This document shows, piece by piece, positions 1 through 7,737 of a stretch of 64,000 nt of DNA. Every line of letters starts with the position of its first letter. Positions within the stretch are counted from its first letter, which is position 1. The DNA lies in the NCBI RefSeq assembly GCF_001368915.1, contig NZ_CSTE01000005.1:261897-325896 (forward strand), given 5' to 3'. A program made the position numbers and the translations under genes. Source of the stretch: Haloferax massiliensis. GTDB lineage: Archaea; Halobacteriota; Halobacteria; Halobacteriales; Haloferacaceae. The notes beneath the pieces are model-generated. The model worked only from the letters and a program-made list of their open reading frames with translations. It had not been told where the DNA came from and searched no databases.

Positions 1-2
1 CG

Positions 3-698
3 AAGGACGACGGCGCGGTCATGGACTACTACCTCTCGCACCCGAAAGACAGCTACACGCTCAACGCGCTGGCCATCGGGGCGCGGCTGTTCGTCGAGCT
101 GTACGACCACTTCGGTGACGAGGAGTTGTTGACGCGCGCCGAGAAGGTGTACGACTTCGTCGCGTCGAAGCAGACCGACCGCGGCGGGTGGTACTACCGC
201 GAACCCGCGAGCGCCTCGCACCTCTCGATGGACAACCACCACAACGGCTTCATCGTCGAGTGCTTCCAGCGCTACGAGCAAATCGTCGGCAGCGGTCGGT
301 ACGACGACACCCTCGAACGCGGCCTCGACTTCTACGCCCGCGAGCTGTTCGACGAGGACGGCGCGCCCAACTTCGACGAGGAAAACCCCTACCCGCGGGA
401 CATCCACGCGACGGCGCAGGGCATCCTCGTGTTCACCTACGCCGGGCAGTACGACCGCGCCGAGCGCGCCATCGACTGGGCGCTCGCGAACATGTACGTC
501 CCGTCCGAGGGTCGGTTCTACTTCCGCAAACACCGCTTTTACACCAAGCGCATGACGCTCATGCGGTGGTGTCAGGCGTGGATGGCCTACGCCATCGCCG
601 AGTACGTGGCCACCAGAATCTCCGGGGAACCGACACACGGCTACGGCATCGACGCCGACGGTATCGAGCGCCTACGGGCGGCGGCAGAGAGTCCCTGA
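3..698 (+). CDS. alpha/alpha-toroid-type protein, truncated at window start
   Basis: The reading frame is open to the left edge, so the 5' end is missing; the first internal Met is at 21. The visible 231 residues are helical repeats rich in aromatic and acidic residues (YYREPAS, SMDNHHNGF, DIHATAQGI), the style of six-hairpin (alpha/alpha) toroid glycosidase or epimerase proteins. No signal peptide or membrane span is visible in this part. It lies just upstream of two FemAB-like genes, so a role in cell-surface polysaccharide or N-glycan synthesis is a context inference. The substrate is unknown. Fold-level call only. Confidence 0.6.
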   Translation, partial: KDDGAVMDYYLSHPKDSYTLNALAIGARLFVELYDHFGDEELLTRAEKVYDFVASKQTDRGGWYYREPASASHLSMDNHHNGFIVECFQRYEQIVGSGRYDDTLERGLDFYARELFDEDGAPNFDEENPYPRDIHATAQGILVFTYAGQYDRAERAIDWALANMYVPSEGRFYFRKHRFYTKRMTLMRWCQAWMAYAIAEYVATRISGEPTHGYGIDADGIERLRAAAESP

Positions 699-870
699 CG
701 GCGTGTAGGCCGGCGCGAACGCCGGCTAGTCGCTTCATAACAAATCCCCGTCCTCTCGTCACAGTAGTTCGAGAATGTCTTTTCGAATGATACACGCCGA
801 CGCGGCCCGACCGGACCGCGGGTCGATTTACGGGGCCGCCGCGTCCGCCGGTGAGTCGGCTGATTACGGT

Positions 871-951
871 CTGTTCGGACGGTTTGAACGGGTCTGCCGA
901 GACGGTCGGATCGGGCGGGACGGTCGAGGGGGGCGGGACGGTCCCGCCCCG
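871..951. repeat. degenerate 9-bp tandem tract
   Basis: Nine consecutive 9-mers in one phase begin with C (for example CTGTTCGGA, CGGTTTGAA, CGGGACGGT twice). The antisense translation shows the same three-residue rhythm. It resembles the much longer arrays before parA at 7052-7713. Confidence 0.55.
930..950. repeat. perfect GC palindrome (hairpin or operator)
   Basis: Arms GGGGCGGGAC and GTCCCGCCCC are separated by a single G. No T-run follows, so terminator function is doubtful. It sits 50 nt upstream of the first FemAB-like gene. Confidence 0.6.
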
Positions 952-1001
952 TGTTGTCGAGGGCCGCGGACGCGGTGCGAACACCTGACGCCTTCCAGCC
1001 C

Positions 1002-2090
1002 ATGACCATCGAAATCGCCGAGTTCGACCACGGCGACCGCGACGAGTGGGACACGTACGTCGAGCGGTCGAGTCAGGCCAGCTTCTTCCATCAGTACGAA
1101 GCGCTGCGGCTCCAAGCGAAGCACTCGAACTCGACGCTCCACCTGCTCGTCGGCTTCAAGACCGAAGAGCCGGTCGGGCTGTTCCCCGTCTTCGAGATTC
1201 GAAAGGGGCTGGTCAAGACGGCGTTCTCGCCGCCACCGCACATCGGCGTCCCGTATCTCGGACCCGTGATGCTCGACGCCGGCAACATCAAGAGCCGGAA
1301 GTTCGAGCGCCGCCGCAACCAGTTCATCGACGGCTGTACCGCGTGGATAGACGAACACATCGGCCCGAACTACACGCACGTCCGCGTCGGCGACTACTAC
1401 ACCGACATGCGGACGTTCCTGTGGGGCGGCTGCGACGTGTCGCCGAAGTACACCTACAACGTCGATTTGACCCGCGACGAGGACGAGCTCCTCATGTCGT
1501 TCAGCCGGAGCGCCCGCCGGAACATCCGCGACGGCCGAAAGCTCGTCTCCGGCATCGAGGAGGGCGACCGCGACGACATCTGTTCGATCCTCACGCTGGT
1601 CAAAGACCGCTACGAGGAACAGGACCTGTCGTTCGACGTACCGCCGCAGTTCGTCACGGACCTGTACGACTCGCTGCCGGCGGGGCAGGTCCGACCCTAC
1701 GTCTTCCGGTACGACGGGACGTTCGTGAGCGGGATTCTCGCCCTCCAGTACGGGGACACGCTCTACCGCTGGCTCGGCGGCGTCCGGCCCCAGCGGGACT
1801 TCGGAATCGACGTCAACGACCTGCTGGACTGGCGAATCATGCGCGACGGCATGGACGCCGGGATGCGCCGCTACGACCTCGTCGGCGCGAACAACCACCG
1901 ACTCAACCGTTACAAGAGCAAGTACAACCCCGAACTCGTCACGTTCTACCAGATCGAACACGGGGCGCTCCCGGTCAGAACCATCGCACACCTGTACAAG
2001 AGCCGCCTCGGTCCCGGCATCGAGATGTTGTCCCGGGGAAACGGGACGAGCCTCTCGTCGCGACTCGTTTCGGGGCTGTTCCACCGATGA
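1002..2090 (+). CDS. FemAB-like GNAT-fold acyltransferase (copy 1)
   Basis: A 362-residue soluble protein. The start at 1002 (MTIEIAEFDH) is preferred over the in-frame 951 codon because it matches the N-terminus of the downstream paralogue. Shared landmarks are EPVGLFPVFE near residue 50, SPPPHIGVPYLGP, the central RSARRNIRDGRK segment, and a C-terminal YDLVGANNHRLNRYKSKYNPEL block. That last block is the archaeal version of the FemAB 'YRFKSKFG' signature. Bacterial FemX/A/B use aminoacyl-tRNA to modify lipid II. Archaea lack murein, so the acceptor here is unknown, perhaps a glycan or lipid-linked sugar. Tandem with a second copy 52 nt downstream. Confidence 0.75.
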   Translation: MTIEIAEFDHGDRDEWDTYVERSSQASFFHQYEALRLQAKHSNSTLHLLVGFKTEEPVGLFPVFEIRKGLVKTAFSPPPHIGVPYLGPVMLDAGNIKSRKFERRRNQFIDGCTAWIDEHIGPNYTHVRVGDYYTDMRTFLWGGCDVSPKYTYNVDLTRDEDELLMSFSRSARRNIRDGRKLVSGIEEGDRDDICSILTLVKDRYEEQDLSFDVPPQFVTDLYDSLPAGQVRPYVFRYDGTFVSGILALQYGDTLYRWLGGVRPQRDFGIDVNDLLDWRIMRDGMDAGMRRYDLVGANNHRLNRYKSKYNPELVTFYQIEHGALPVRTIAHLYKSRLGPGIEMLSRGNGTSLSSRLVSGLFHR

Positions 2091-2142
2091 CGACCCGACC
2101 GCCGCACCGACCGACGACCACCAACCCGCACGACCACGACAC

Positions 2143-3180
2143 ATGTCACAACTCCGTATCGAAACCCTGAGCCTCGACGAGTGGGGAGCCGCGCTTCCCC
2201 CGTCGGGCACCGAAGTCTTCCACACCCCCGCAGTGCTCGCCGCCATCGACGAGCACTTCGACGGCGAGATGCACCTGTTCGGCGTCTTCAAGGGCCAAGA
2301 GCCGGTCGCGCTGTTCCCGACGTTCGTCCGCCGGAACCCCCTCGGACGGGTCGTCGTCTCCCCGCCGCCGTCGATGGCGATTCCCTACATCGGCCCGGTG
2401 ATGATGCCGAACAGCCCGAAACAGAGCGCCTACGAGTCGGTGAACCGCGAGTTCGCCGACCTCGTGGTCGAGGAACTCGGCATCCGCTCGAACCGGACGT
2501 TCGTCCGCCTGCTCTGTTCGCCGGCGTACCTCGACCCCCGCCCGTTCGAGTGGACCGGTTTCGCGGTCAAGCCCTCCTTCACCTATCGGCTCGACCTCGA
2601 CGGGCGCTCGCTCGACGAGATTCAAGCCCAGTTCAGTAGTAGCCTCCGCCGCGAGATTCGGCAGGCGCGCGAACTCGACGTCACCATCGCGGACGAGGGA
2701 CTCGACGGGGCCCGCGTCGTCTACGACGACGTGGTCTCGCGGTACGACGAGCAGGACGAGCCGTTCGGGATGCCCTGGGAGTTCGTCGAGTCGATGGTCG
2801 AGAATCTCGGCGACCGGTGTCGAGTGTACGTCGCCCGCGACCCCGACGGCGAGTACCTCAGCGGCATGATAGTCCCCTTCTCCGCCGAGGTGGGCTACTT
2901 CTGGCTCGGCGGCGCTCGCGGGCAGTACGACGGGGTCAGCATCAACAGCCTGCTCCATTGGACTATCATCGAAGATATCGTCGAGGACGAAGCGCTCGCG
3001 TCGGTCACGAAGTACGACCTCGTCGGCGCGAACACGGAGCGGCTCTGCAACTACAAGTCGAAGTTCGGCGGCGAGCTCGTCCCGTACTACGTCGTCGAGT
3101 CGACCGGCGTCGGGATGAACCTCGCAAAGCGGACCTACCAGCTCCTGAACAAGGGGTCGGAGCGAATCGCCACGAAGTAG
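2143..3180 (+). CDS. FemAB-like GNAT-fold acyltransferase (copy 2)
   Basis: A 345-residue paralogue of the preceding gene. Both have an EPVALFPTF-type motif, SPPPSMAIPYIGPVM, FSSSLRREIRQAREL and the C-terminal YDLVGANTERLCNYKSKFGGEL signature. No signal peptide or membrane segment. The tight tandem arrangement suggests one transcript and either successive acyl additions or a heterodimer. Family assignment is firm; substrate and donor are unknown. Confidence 0.75.
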   Translation: MSQLRIETLSLDEWGAALPPSGTEVFHTPAVLAAIDEHFDGEMHLFGVFKGQEPVALFPTFVRRNPLGRVVVSPPPSMAIPYIGPVMMPNSPKQSAYESVNREFADLVVEELGIRSNRTFVRLLCSPAYLDPRPFEWTGFAVKPSFTYRLDLDGRSLDEIQAQFSSSLRREIRQARELDVTIADEGLDGARVVYDDVVSRYDEQDEPFGMPWEFVESMVENLGDRCRVYVARDPDGEYLSGMIVPFSAEVGYFWLGGARGQYDGVSINSLLHWTIIEDIVEDEALASVTKYDLVGANTERLCNYKSKFGGELVPYYVVESTGVGMNLAKRTYQLLNKGSERIATK

Positions 3181-3220
3181 GCGGGACGCGAACGCGGACG
3201 CGGTCACCGAACGACCGCGC

Positions 3221-3517
3221 TCACGCCATCTGCTGTGTCTGAATGACGGTCCAGATGTTCTCGGCGTCGTCGGTGATGCCGTACACCCGCCCTTTTCGGC
3301 GCTGTTCCGGGACGAGAAGTTCCACGAGCGAACGGTCTCTGAGTTCCTGCAGCGCCCGCGAGACGTGGGCGACCGCGCTCTCGGAGTCGGTGGCGATTTG
3401 CGTCGGCGTCGCGGGGCCCTCGGAGAGCCTCTCAAGCACGGAGACGCGGTAGTGAGAGCTGATAACGAAGCCCACGTCGTCCCACGGTACGTCGTCGGTC
3501 CCGTCGACGGAACTCAC
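3221..3517 (-). CDS. small winged-helix DNA-binding protein
   Basis: 98 residues forming one winged-helix domain. The helix-turn-helix runs through RVSVLERLSEGPATPTQI and SAVAHVSRALQELRDRSLVE, followed by a wing with QRRKGRVYGITDD. The length and the lack of a sensor domain match the haloarchaeal stand-alone ArsR/MarR-like wHTH proteins. It is convergent with the FemAB pair (40 nt between stops). No ligand-binding Cys or His cluster. Target unknown. Confidence 0.75.
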   Translation of the reverse strand: MSSVDGTDDVPWDDVGFVISSHYRVSVLERLSEGPATPTQIATDSESAVAHVSRALQELRDRSLVELLVPEQRRKGRVYGITDDAENIWTVIQTQQMA

Positions 3518-3959
3518 GCAACGCCCACCTCGCTTGGGGAGACGGGTCGATAGGCGGTCGAGTCGGGGCGGTCTCTCGGGGTCGATAGGCGGCGAGCGCC
3601 GACGGCGGCCCGGCGGAGGCGACGGTTCGCATCGCTCGGGGCGGTGGCGGCGGTCGTGGCGGACGTGACGGTCGGCGACGAGCGGAGCACTGACAGTAGC
3701 GGAGACGTATCTACCGAAAACAGGCGCATTAACGGGAGGTTAACCGCGATGTCGGCGGGTGCCCGGCGTGCCGGCCGCATCGGTTCGATGCGCATTCGTT
3801 CGTTAGTACGAACTTAATTACATAAAGTCTCCGTTTGAATTATATTCTCTCGTTCGTGAGAGTCTCGAAGTTTTGAACGTCGCGTTGACAGGAGTTCGGT
3901 CGGTGCCGACCCCTGAGAGCGACGACGAGGCTCATATCCGTCTCGCCCGTACGACCGAT
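3518..3959. other. intergenic region with direct repeat, dyad and AT-rich promoter patch
   Basis: Separates divergent genes. A 14-bp direct repeat (GGGTCGATAGGCGG) occurs at 3544-3557 and 3579-3592. A dyad GTTCGT/ACGAAC with a 4-nt spacer lies at 3798-3813 and is followed by the AT-rich patch TTAATTACATAAAG. A second TATA-like patch lies near 3838. No gene seen. Confidence 0.5.
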
Positions 3960-4895
3960 ATGGCACGGAATCGAAGGCTCGGACGACTCGGGGTCGTGAC
4001 CGTCGGCGGCGCGCTCGCCGTCGGCGTTCTCCTCGCCGCAGTCCGAGCGCGGGCCGACGAGACGGCCGGCCGACTGCTCGATGCGCTCCGACGGGAGCGC
4101 GCCGAATCGACTCCTGACGTCGCCGGAACCGAGGCCGCCACGCCAGCGACCGCCTCCCTTCCCGACCCGGTTCAGCGGTATCTCGAACGCGTGCTCCCCG
4201 ACGAACCCCCTCGGGTTCGGTCGGTTCGGCTCCGCCAGACCGGCGAGTTCAGACTCGGCGACGCGGACTCGCCGTGGAAGTCGATGACGGCGACGCAACA
4301 CTACACGGTCGACCCGCCGGGGTTCGTCTGGGACGCCCGAATCGACCTCGTGCCGTTCGTGCCGTTCCCGTCGGTTCGGGTCGTCGACGCCTTCGTCGGC
4401 GGCGCGGGGACGCTCGAAGCGAGGCTACTCTCCGCGTTCACCGTCGCGGACGCCCCGCCGTCGCCCGAGTTGGACGAGGGCGAACTCGCCCGCTACCTCG
4501 CCGAGATGGTCTGGTTTCCGACCGCGTTTCTCCCCGGCCACGGCGTCAGGTGGGAGCCGAGAGACGACCGCTCGGCACGCGCGACGCTCGCCCACCGCGA
4601 GTCGACCGCGAGCGTCGTGTTCCACTTCGACGAGAACGACGAGATAGCGCGCGTCACCGCGGACCGGTGGCGCGAGACGGGCGGCGGCGAGTACGAGCGG
4701 CGTCCGTGGACGGGACGCTTCAGCGACTACCGCGAAGTGAACGGGATTCGCGTCCCCGCGGCGGCCGAAGTGGCGTGGACCCTCCCGACGGGCGACCTGC
4801 CGTACTGGCGGGCGACCATCGACGCCGTGGAGTACGACCCATTTTCGACGGCGGGACAGGGGTCGGCGACGCTGTCGGCTCAGAATCCGGAATAG
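3960..4895 (+). CDS. DUF6544-like membrane-anchored protein
   Basis: A 311-residue protein. ATG 3960 is chosen over the upstream TTG at 3873 because it begins directly with a basic N-terminus and a hydrophobic segment (about residues 8-25), which is probably a membrane anchor. The rest matches the DUF6544 pattern: LPDPVQRYLERVL, an RLRQTGEF block, GFVWDARIDLV, a DAFVGGAGTLEAR block, then ARYLAEMVWFPTAFLP. No known catalytic motif; the function of this family is unknown. It ends 30 nt before surE on the same strand. Confidence 0.7.
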   Translation: MARNRRLGRLGVVTVGGALAVGVLLAAVRARADETAGRLLDALRRERAESTPDVAGTEAATPATASLPDPVQRYLERVLPDEPPRVRSVRLRQTGEFRLGDADSPWKSMTATQHYTVDPPGFVWDARIDLVPFVPFPSVRVVDAFVGGAGTLEARLLSAFTVADAPPSPELDEGELARYLAEMVWFPTAFLPGHGVRWEPRDDRSARATLAHRESTASVVFHFDENDEIARVTADRWRETGGGEYERRPWTGRFSDYREVNGIRVPAAAEVAWTLPTGDLPYWRATIDAVEYDPFSTAGQGSATLSAQNPE

Positions 4896-4925
4896 CTACG
4901 GCGACCGGCGGAAACCCTCGACTCG

Positions 4926-5801
4926 ATGACCGACTCCTCGTCTCCGCTTCGAATCCTCCTCACCAACGACGACGGCATCGACGCGCCCGGCATCGCCGCC
5001 ATGCGCGAGGAACTCACCGCCGTCGGCGACGTGACCGTCGTCGCGCCCGCCGAGAACCAAAGCGGCGTCGGCCGCGCCCGCAACGAACACGCGGTCCGCC
5101 GCGACCACCCGTGGGGGTACGCCCTCGAAGGCACCCCCGCGGACTGCGTCGCCTACGGCCTCCGCGGTCTCGACGCCGACTTCGATATCGTCGTCTCCGG
5201 TATCAACGACGGCCCGAACGCCGGCAACTACGTCGTCGGCCGGTCGGGCACCGTCGGCGCGGGCGTCGAGGCCGCGTTCCTCGGGACGCCCGCCATCGCC
5301 GTCTCCAGCTACCACGCCCGGGACTTCTTCTGCCACCCGCCCGAGGAGTACGACTTCTCCCGCCCCGCGCGGGTCGCCCGCGCCCTGACCGAGCGCGTCT
5401 TCGGCACCGACGTGTTCGACGAGGTCGACCTCCTGAACGTCAACGCCCCCGCCGACGTTCCGAGCCCCCGGATGCGCGTGACCCGCCCCTTCGCGGACTA
5501 CGACCAGCAGGTCGACCACCACGCCGACGCCGGCGCGCTCCCGGACGGCGACCGCGAGCACGACCTCGACGACGGCGAGGTTTACGTCCGCCTGCAGGAC
5601 GTCTCGTGGCCGGACGCCGTCGGCTTCGAGAACCCGTTCCCGCTCGGCGACGAACACCGCGAGCGCTACCCCGTCGGCAGCGACCGCCGCGCGATGGTCG
5701 ACGGCGAGGTGAGCGTCTCGCCGCTGGCGGTCCACCACGGCCACGCGACGGACCCGCGGCTGGCGAGCATCGTCGAGAGCCTCTCCGAGCAGGTGGAGTA
5801 G
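4926..5801 (+). CDS. surE: 5'/3'-nucleotidase SurE
   Basis: 291 residues. SurE hydrolyses nucleoside 5'/3'-monophosphates (and polyphosphate in some species) in the cytoplasm with a divalent metal. The metal site is visible as NDD at residues 14-16, Ser46 in AENQSG, and Asn94 in SGINDGPNAG; the GTVGAGVEAAFLG block follows. Slightly longer than the 250-270 residues usual in bacteria because of the C-terminal part. It lies 30 nt after the DUF6544 gene and is convergent with a CBS protein. Confidence 0.93.
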   Translation: MTDSSSPLRILLTNDDGIDAPGIAAMREELTAVGDVTVVAPAENQSGVGRARNEHAVRRDHPWGYALEGTPADCVAYGLRGLDADFDIVVSGINDGPNAGNYVVGRSGTVGAGVEAAFLGTPAIAVSSYHARDFFCHPPEEYDFSRPARVARALTERVFGTDVFDEVDLLNVNAPADVPSPRMRVTRPFADYDQQVDHHADAGALPDGDREHDLDDGEVYVRLQDVSWPDAVGFENPFPLGDEHRERYPVGSDRRAMVDGEVSVSPLAVHHGHATDPRLASIVESLSEQVE

Positions 5802-5827
5802 CGCGGAGTCGGGCAGAAGAGACCGCG

Positions 5828-6232
5828 TTACGACCGCGCTAGCTTTCCGGTCTGCGAGAGGTACGCGGCGAGGTCCGACGTGGCTATCATCCCGATGACG
5901 CCTTCCTCCTCGTCGACGACCGGCATGTGGTGAAAGCCGTGTTCGGTCATCGACTCCGCGACGGCGAGGATGGAGTCCTGTGCGCCCGCGGTAATCACGT
6001 CGGTGGTCATGTACCGCTCGACGGTTGTCTGGGCCTTCGGCTGGCTCTTGGCGACGATATCGACGAAGTCGGTCGTCGTCAGGATGCCTTTCAGTCGGTT
6101 CTCCTCGTCGACGACGACGACCGAACTGATGTTGTTGTCGAGAATCAACTGCGCCGCGTCTTCGACGAGCGTGTCCGGGGTGACCGTGTGGAGGGCCGTC
6201 GACATCACTCTCGCAACGAATACGTCTTCCAT
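5828..6232 (-). CDS. two-CBS-domain protein
   Basis: 134 residues consisting of a tandem CBS pair. The first CBS starts at VMSTALHTVTPDTLVEDAA and the second at YMTTDVITAGAQDSILAVAE; both have the following VVDEE..G(I/M)(L/I) strand. Such proteins bind adenosyl ligands (AMP, ATP, SAM) and act as energy sensors, or as modules for partner enzymes. No partner domain is fused. It is transcribed alone, convergent with surE, and its promoter faces msrA. Confidence 0.9.
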   Translation of the reverse strand: MEDVFVARVMSTALHTVTPDTLVEDAAQLILDNNISSVVVVDEENRLKGILTTTDFVDIVAKSQPKAQTTVERYMTTDVITAGAQDSILAVAESMTEHGFHHMPVVDEEEGVIGMIATSDLAAYLSQTGKLARS

Positions 6233-6440
6233 GGTAATTGCTGACAGACAGGGCGGATAAATGTTGGCTTCGCGTACAGTTTGGTCGGGAAATCCACGGG
6301 CTCGTCGGAACTCGTTCTCGAAGCGCTATGAGTTCGGGTTCGCAGTCGTCGGGGCGGACGGAAGCCTCGTCGCGGACGGAGCTCTCGGTTCCCACTGCCC
6401 CCGCCGCGGGGCTTAATTCCTCGGCGACGTAACCGGGACT

Positions 6441-6974
6441 ATGGGAAGCACACAGACTGCGACGTTCGGCGGCGGCTGTTTCTGGTGCGTCGAAGCCGCG
6501 TTCAAGGAACTCGACGGCATCAGCGAGGTCACGTCGGGCTACGCCGGCGGCGAGACTGCGGACCCGACCTACGAGCAGGTCTGCTCGGGGAACACCGGCC
6601 ACGCCGAGGTCGTGCAGGTCGAGTACGACCCCGCAGTCGTCGGCTACGACGAACTGCTCGACGTGTTCTTCGCGGTCCACGACCCGACCCAACTCAACCG
6701 ACAGGGGCCGGACGTGGGGACGCAGTACCGCTCTATCGTCCTGTTCCACGACGACGAACAGGAGCGGCAGGCGTCGGCCTACATCGAGGCGCTCGACGAG
6801 GAGTACGACGACGACGTCGTCACGGAGTTGGTCCCGCTGGAGACGTTTTACGAGGCCGAGAAGCACCACCAGGACTACTTCGAAAAGAACCCCAACGACG
6901 CGTACTGCCAGTTCCACGCGAGCCCGAAAATCGAGAAGGTCCGCGAGAAGTTCGCCGACAAACTCGCCAACTGA
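6441..6974 (+). CDS. msrA: peptide-methionine (S)-S-oxide reductase MsrA
   Basis: 177 residues. Repairs oxidised methionine using thioredoxin-type electrons. The catalytic motif GGGCFWCVEAAF puts the nucleophile at Cys13, with a second Cys at 16. The family blocks SGYAGG, YEQVCSGNTGHAEVVQVEYDP, DPTQLNRQGPDVGTQYRSI and a C-terminal HQDYFEKNP are all present. ATG 6441 immediately precedes the domain. Monocistronic by spacing; an ORB-like repeat lies 20 nt after its stop. Confidence 0.95.
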   Translation: MGSTQTATFGGGCFWCVEAAFKELDGISEVTSGYAGGETADPTYEQVCSGNTGHAEVVQVEYDPAVVGYDELLDVFFAVHDPTQLNRQGPDVGTQYRSIVLFHDDEQERQASAYIEALDEEYDDDVVTELVPLETFYEAEKHHQDYFEKNPNDAYCQFHASPKIEKVREKFADKLAN

Positions 6975-6994
6975 ACCGAGCGGACTGCCGACCC

Positions 6995-7016
6995 GACACC
7001 ACCATGTCCGCAGTAT
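6995..7016 (-). repeat. ORB-like repeat 1
   Basis: Read on the minus strand: ACTGCGGACATGGTGGTGT. Leftmost member of the ORB-like family, 20 nt after msrA and about 4 kb from the putative unwinding region. Confidence 0.75.
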
Positions 7017-7051
7017 CTGCTGGTCAGCAACGCTGAATTACCGATATTTTT

Positions 7052-7435
7052 CGGATGGCGGTCGGAATCGGACGGCGTCCGGAAGCGGAGTTCGAGCTGT
7101 CGAAACCGGGCGAGCCGTGCGGACGGTGTGAACCGTCGAGACGGTATAGACCGTCGAAGCGGCGCGGAGTGTGCGAACGGCGTAAACCGCGAGGGGAGTT
7201 CGAACAGCCCGAGCGGTTCAGACGGCGCGAACACCCCGGACAGTCGAAACTGTCGGCGGTGTTTGCACTGTCAGCGGATTTCGGACTGTCCATGAGTTTT
7301 AGAAGTCGAGGACAGCATAGAATTTGTAGAATTTGCAAAAATTGTAGAAAGTGTGGACTGCTCGCGCTGCGAGAGATTCGCCCAGTGTGAGAAATGTACG
7401 AACTGCGAGCGCTGTTCGGGAATCGGGCGCTTCGC
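7052..7435 (+). repeat. 9-bp degenerate tandem array, block 1
   Basis: About 40 unspaced 9-mers in one phase (unit starts 7088, 7097, 7106 and so on). Examples are CGGTGTGAA, CCGTCGAGA, CGGTATAGA, CCGTCGAAG, AATTGTAGA. I tabulated 37 units from 7088 to 7420 by hand: position 9 is purine in 37, position 7 purine in 36, position 3 G or T in 36, position 4 T or C in 36. Consensus CNGYNNRNR. The base composition drifts from GC-rich to AT-rich while the rule holds. Confidence 0.75.
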
Positions 7436-7507
7436 GCGGGTGAACCCCTCCGAGGTGGCCGGAACGCGGGCGAGGAGCCGATCAATGACCGCGGATAGTC
7501 TACAAAT

Positions 7508-7713
7508 TTTACAATTTTTAGAAAGTGTGAAAACTTCAGAGAGTGCAAAATGTAAACACATCTTCGACGGTTCAAAAGTCGTGGATAAAATTATGTGGCA
7601 TGACGCGGAAGGTCCGTCCGAGCCCTCAAATGTCCGCACAGCTCGCAATTCAGGCAGAGTTTGCACCGCTCAGACAGCAGACACAGCGTATACTGTGTAC
7701 AAATTGTGGAAAT
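7508..7713 (-). repeat. 9-bp degenerate tandem array, block 2 (inverted)
   Basis: The complement of the block 1 rule recurs here: units such as TTTACAATT, TGTGAAAAC, CTTCGACGG, CTCAGACAG, TGTACAAAT follow YNYNNRM. About 6 of 8 units in 7508-7579 and 9 of 11 in 7615-7713 fit, with a phase slip between. It ends 24 nt before parA. The two blocks are thus in opposite orientation around a spacer of about 70 bp. Confidence 0.6.
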
Positions 7714-7737
7714 TGCTCGGCGGCGGAGGCCCGATAG

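Larger units (their letters stand above)
699..1001. other. gene-free gap with 9-bp periodic tract and palindrome
   Basis: No convincing coding frame. The right half holds a G-rich 9-bp periodic tract (871-951) and a perfect 10-bp palindrome (930-950) immediately before the next gene. A weak AT patch near 735-790 is the only promoter-like segment. Confidence 0.6.
6975..7737. other. non-coding parA upstream region with 9-bp arrays
   Basis: Frames here give only rhythmic three-residue peptides with no recognisable protein, so I treat it as non-coding. It holds one ORB-like repeat (6995-7016) and two opposed arrays of degenerate 9-bp units. Several AT-rich stretches (7295-7355, 7500-7560) stand out from the local GC background. 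Confidence 0.6.

Noticed and set aside
864..2291. 475-codon open frame on the minus strand across the first FemAB-like gene
   Set aside because: Antisense shadow typical of high-GC DNA; the plus frame has clear family motifs.
3514..3795. 93-codon minus-strand ORF upstream of the small winged-helix gene
   Set aside because: No domain, Ala/Arg/Thr-rich and extends across a direct repeat; more likely non-coding.
4896..6917. 673-codon minus-strand frame over surE, CBS and msrA
   Set aside because: Spans three real genes on both strands and reads as low-complexity Val/Asp/Arg sequence.
7055..7390. 111-residue plus-strand peptide with a three-residue rhythm
   Set aside because: The rhythm follows directly from the 9-bp nucleotide repeat; no protein-like conservation pattern, so treated as non-coding DNA.
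7052..7713. CRISPR array
   Set aside because: Units are 9 bp, degenerate and unspaced; there are no ~30-bp identical repeats or spacers, and no cas genes in the window.
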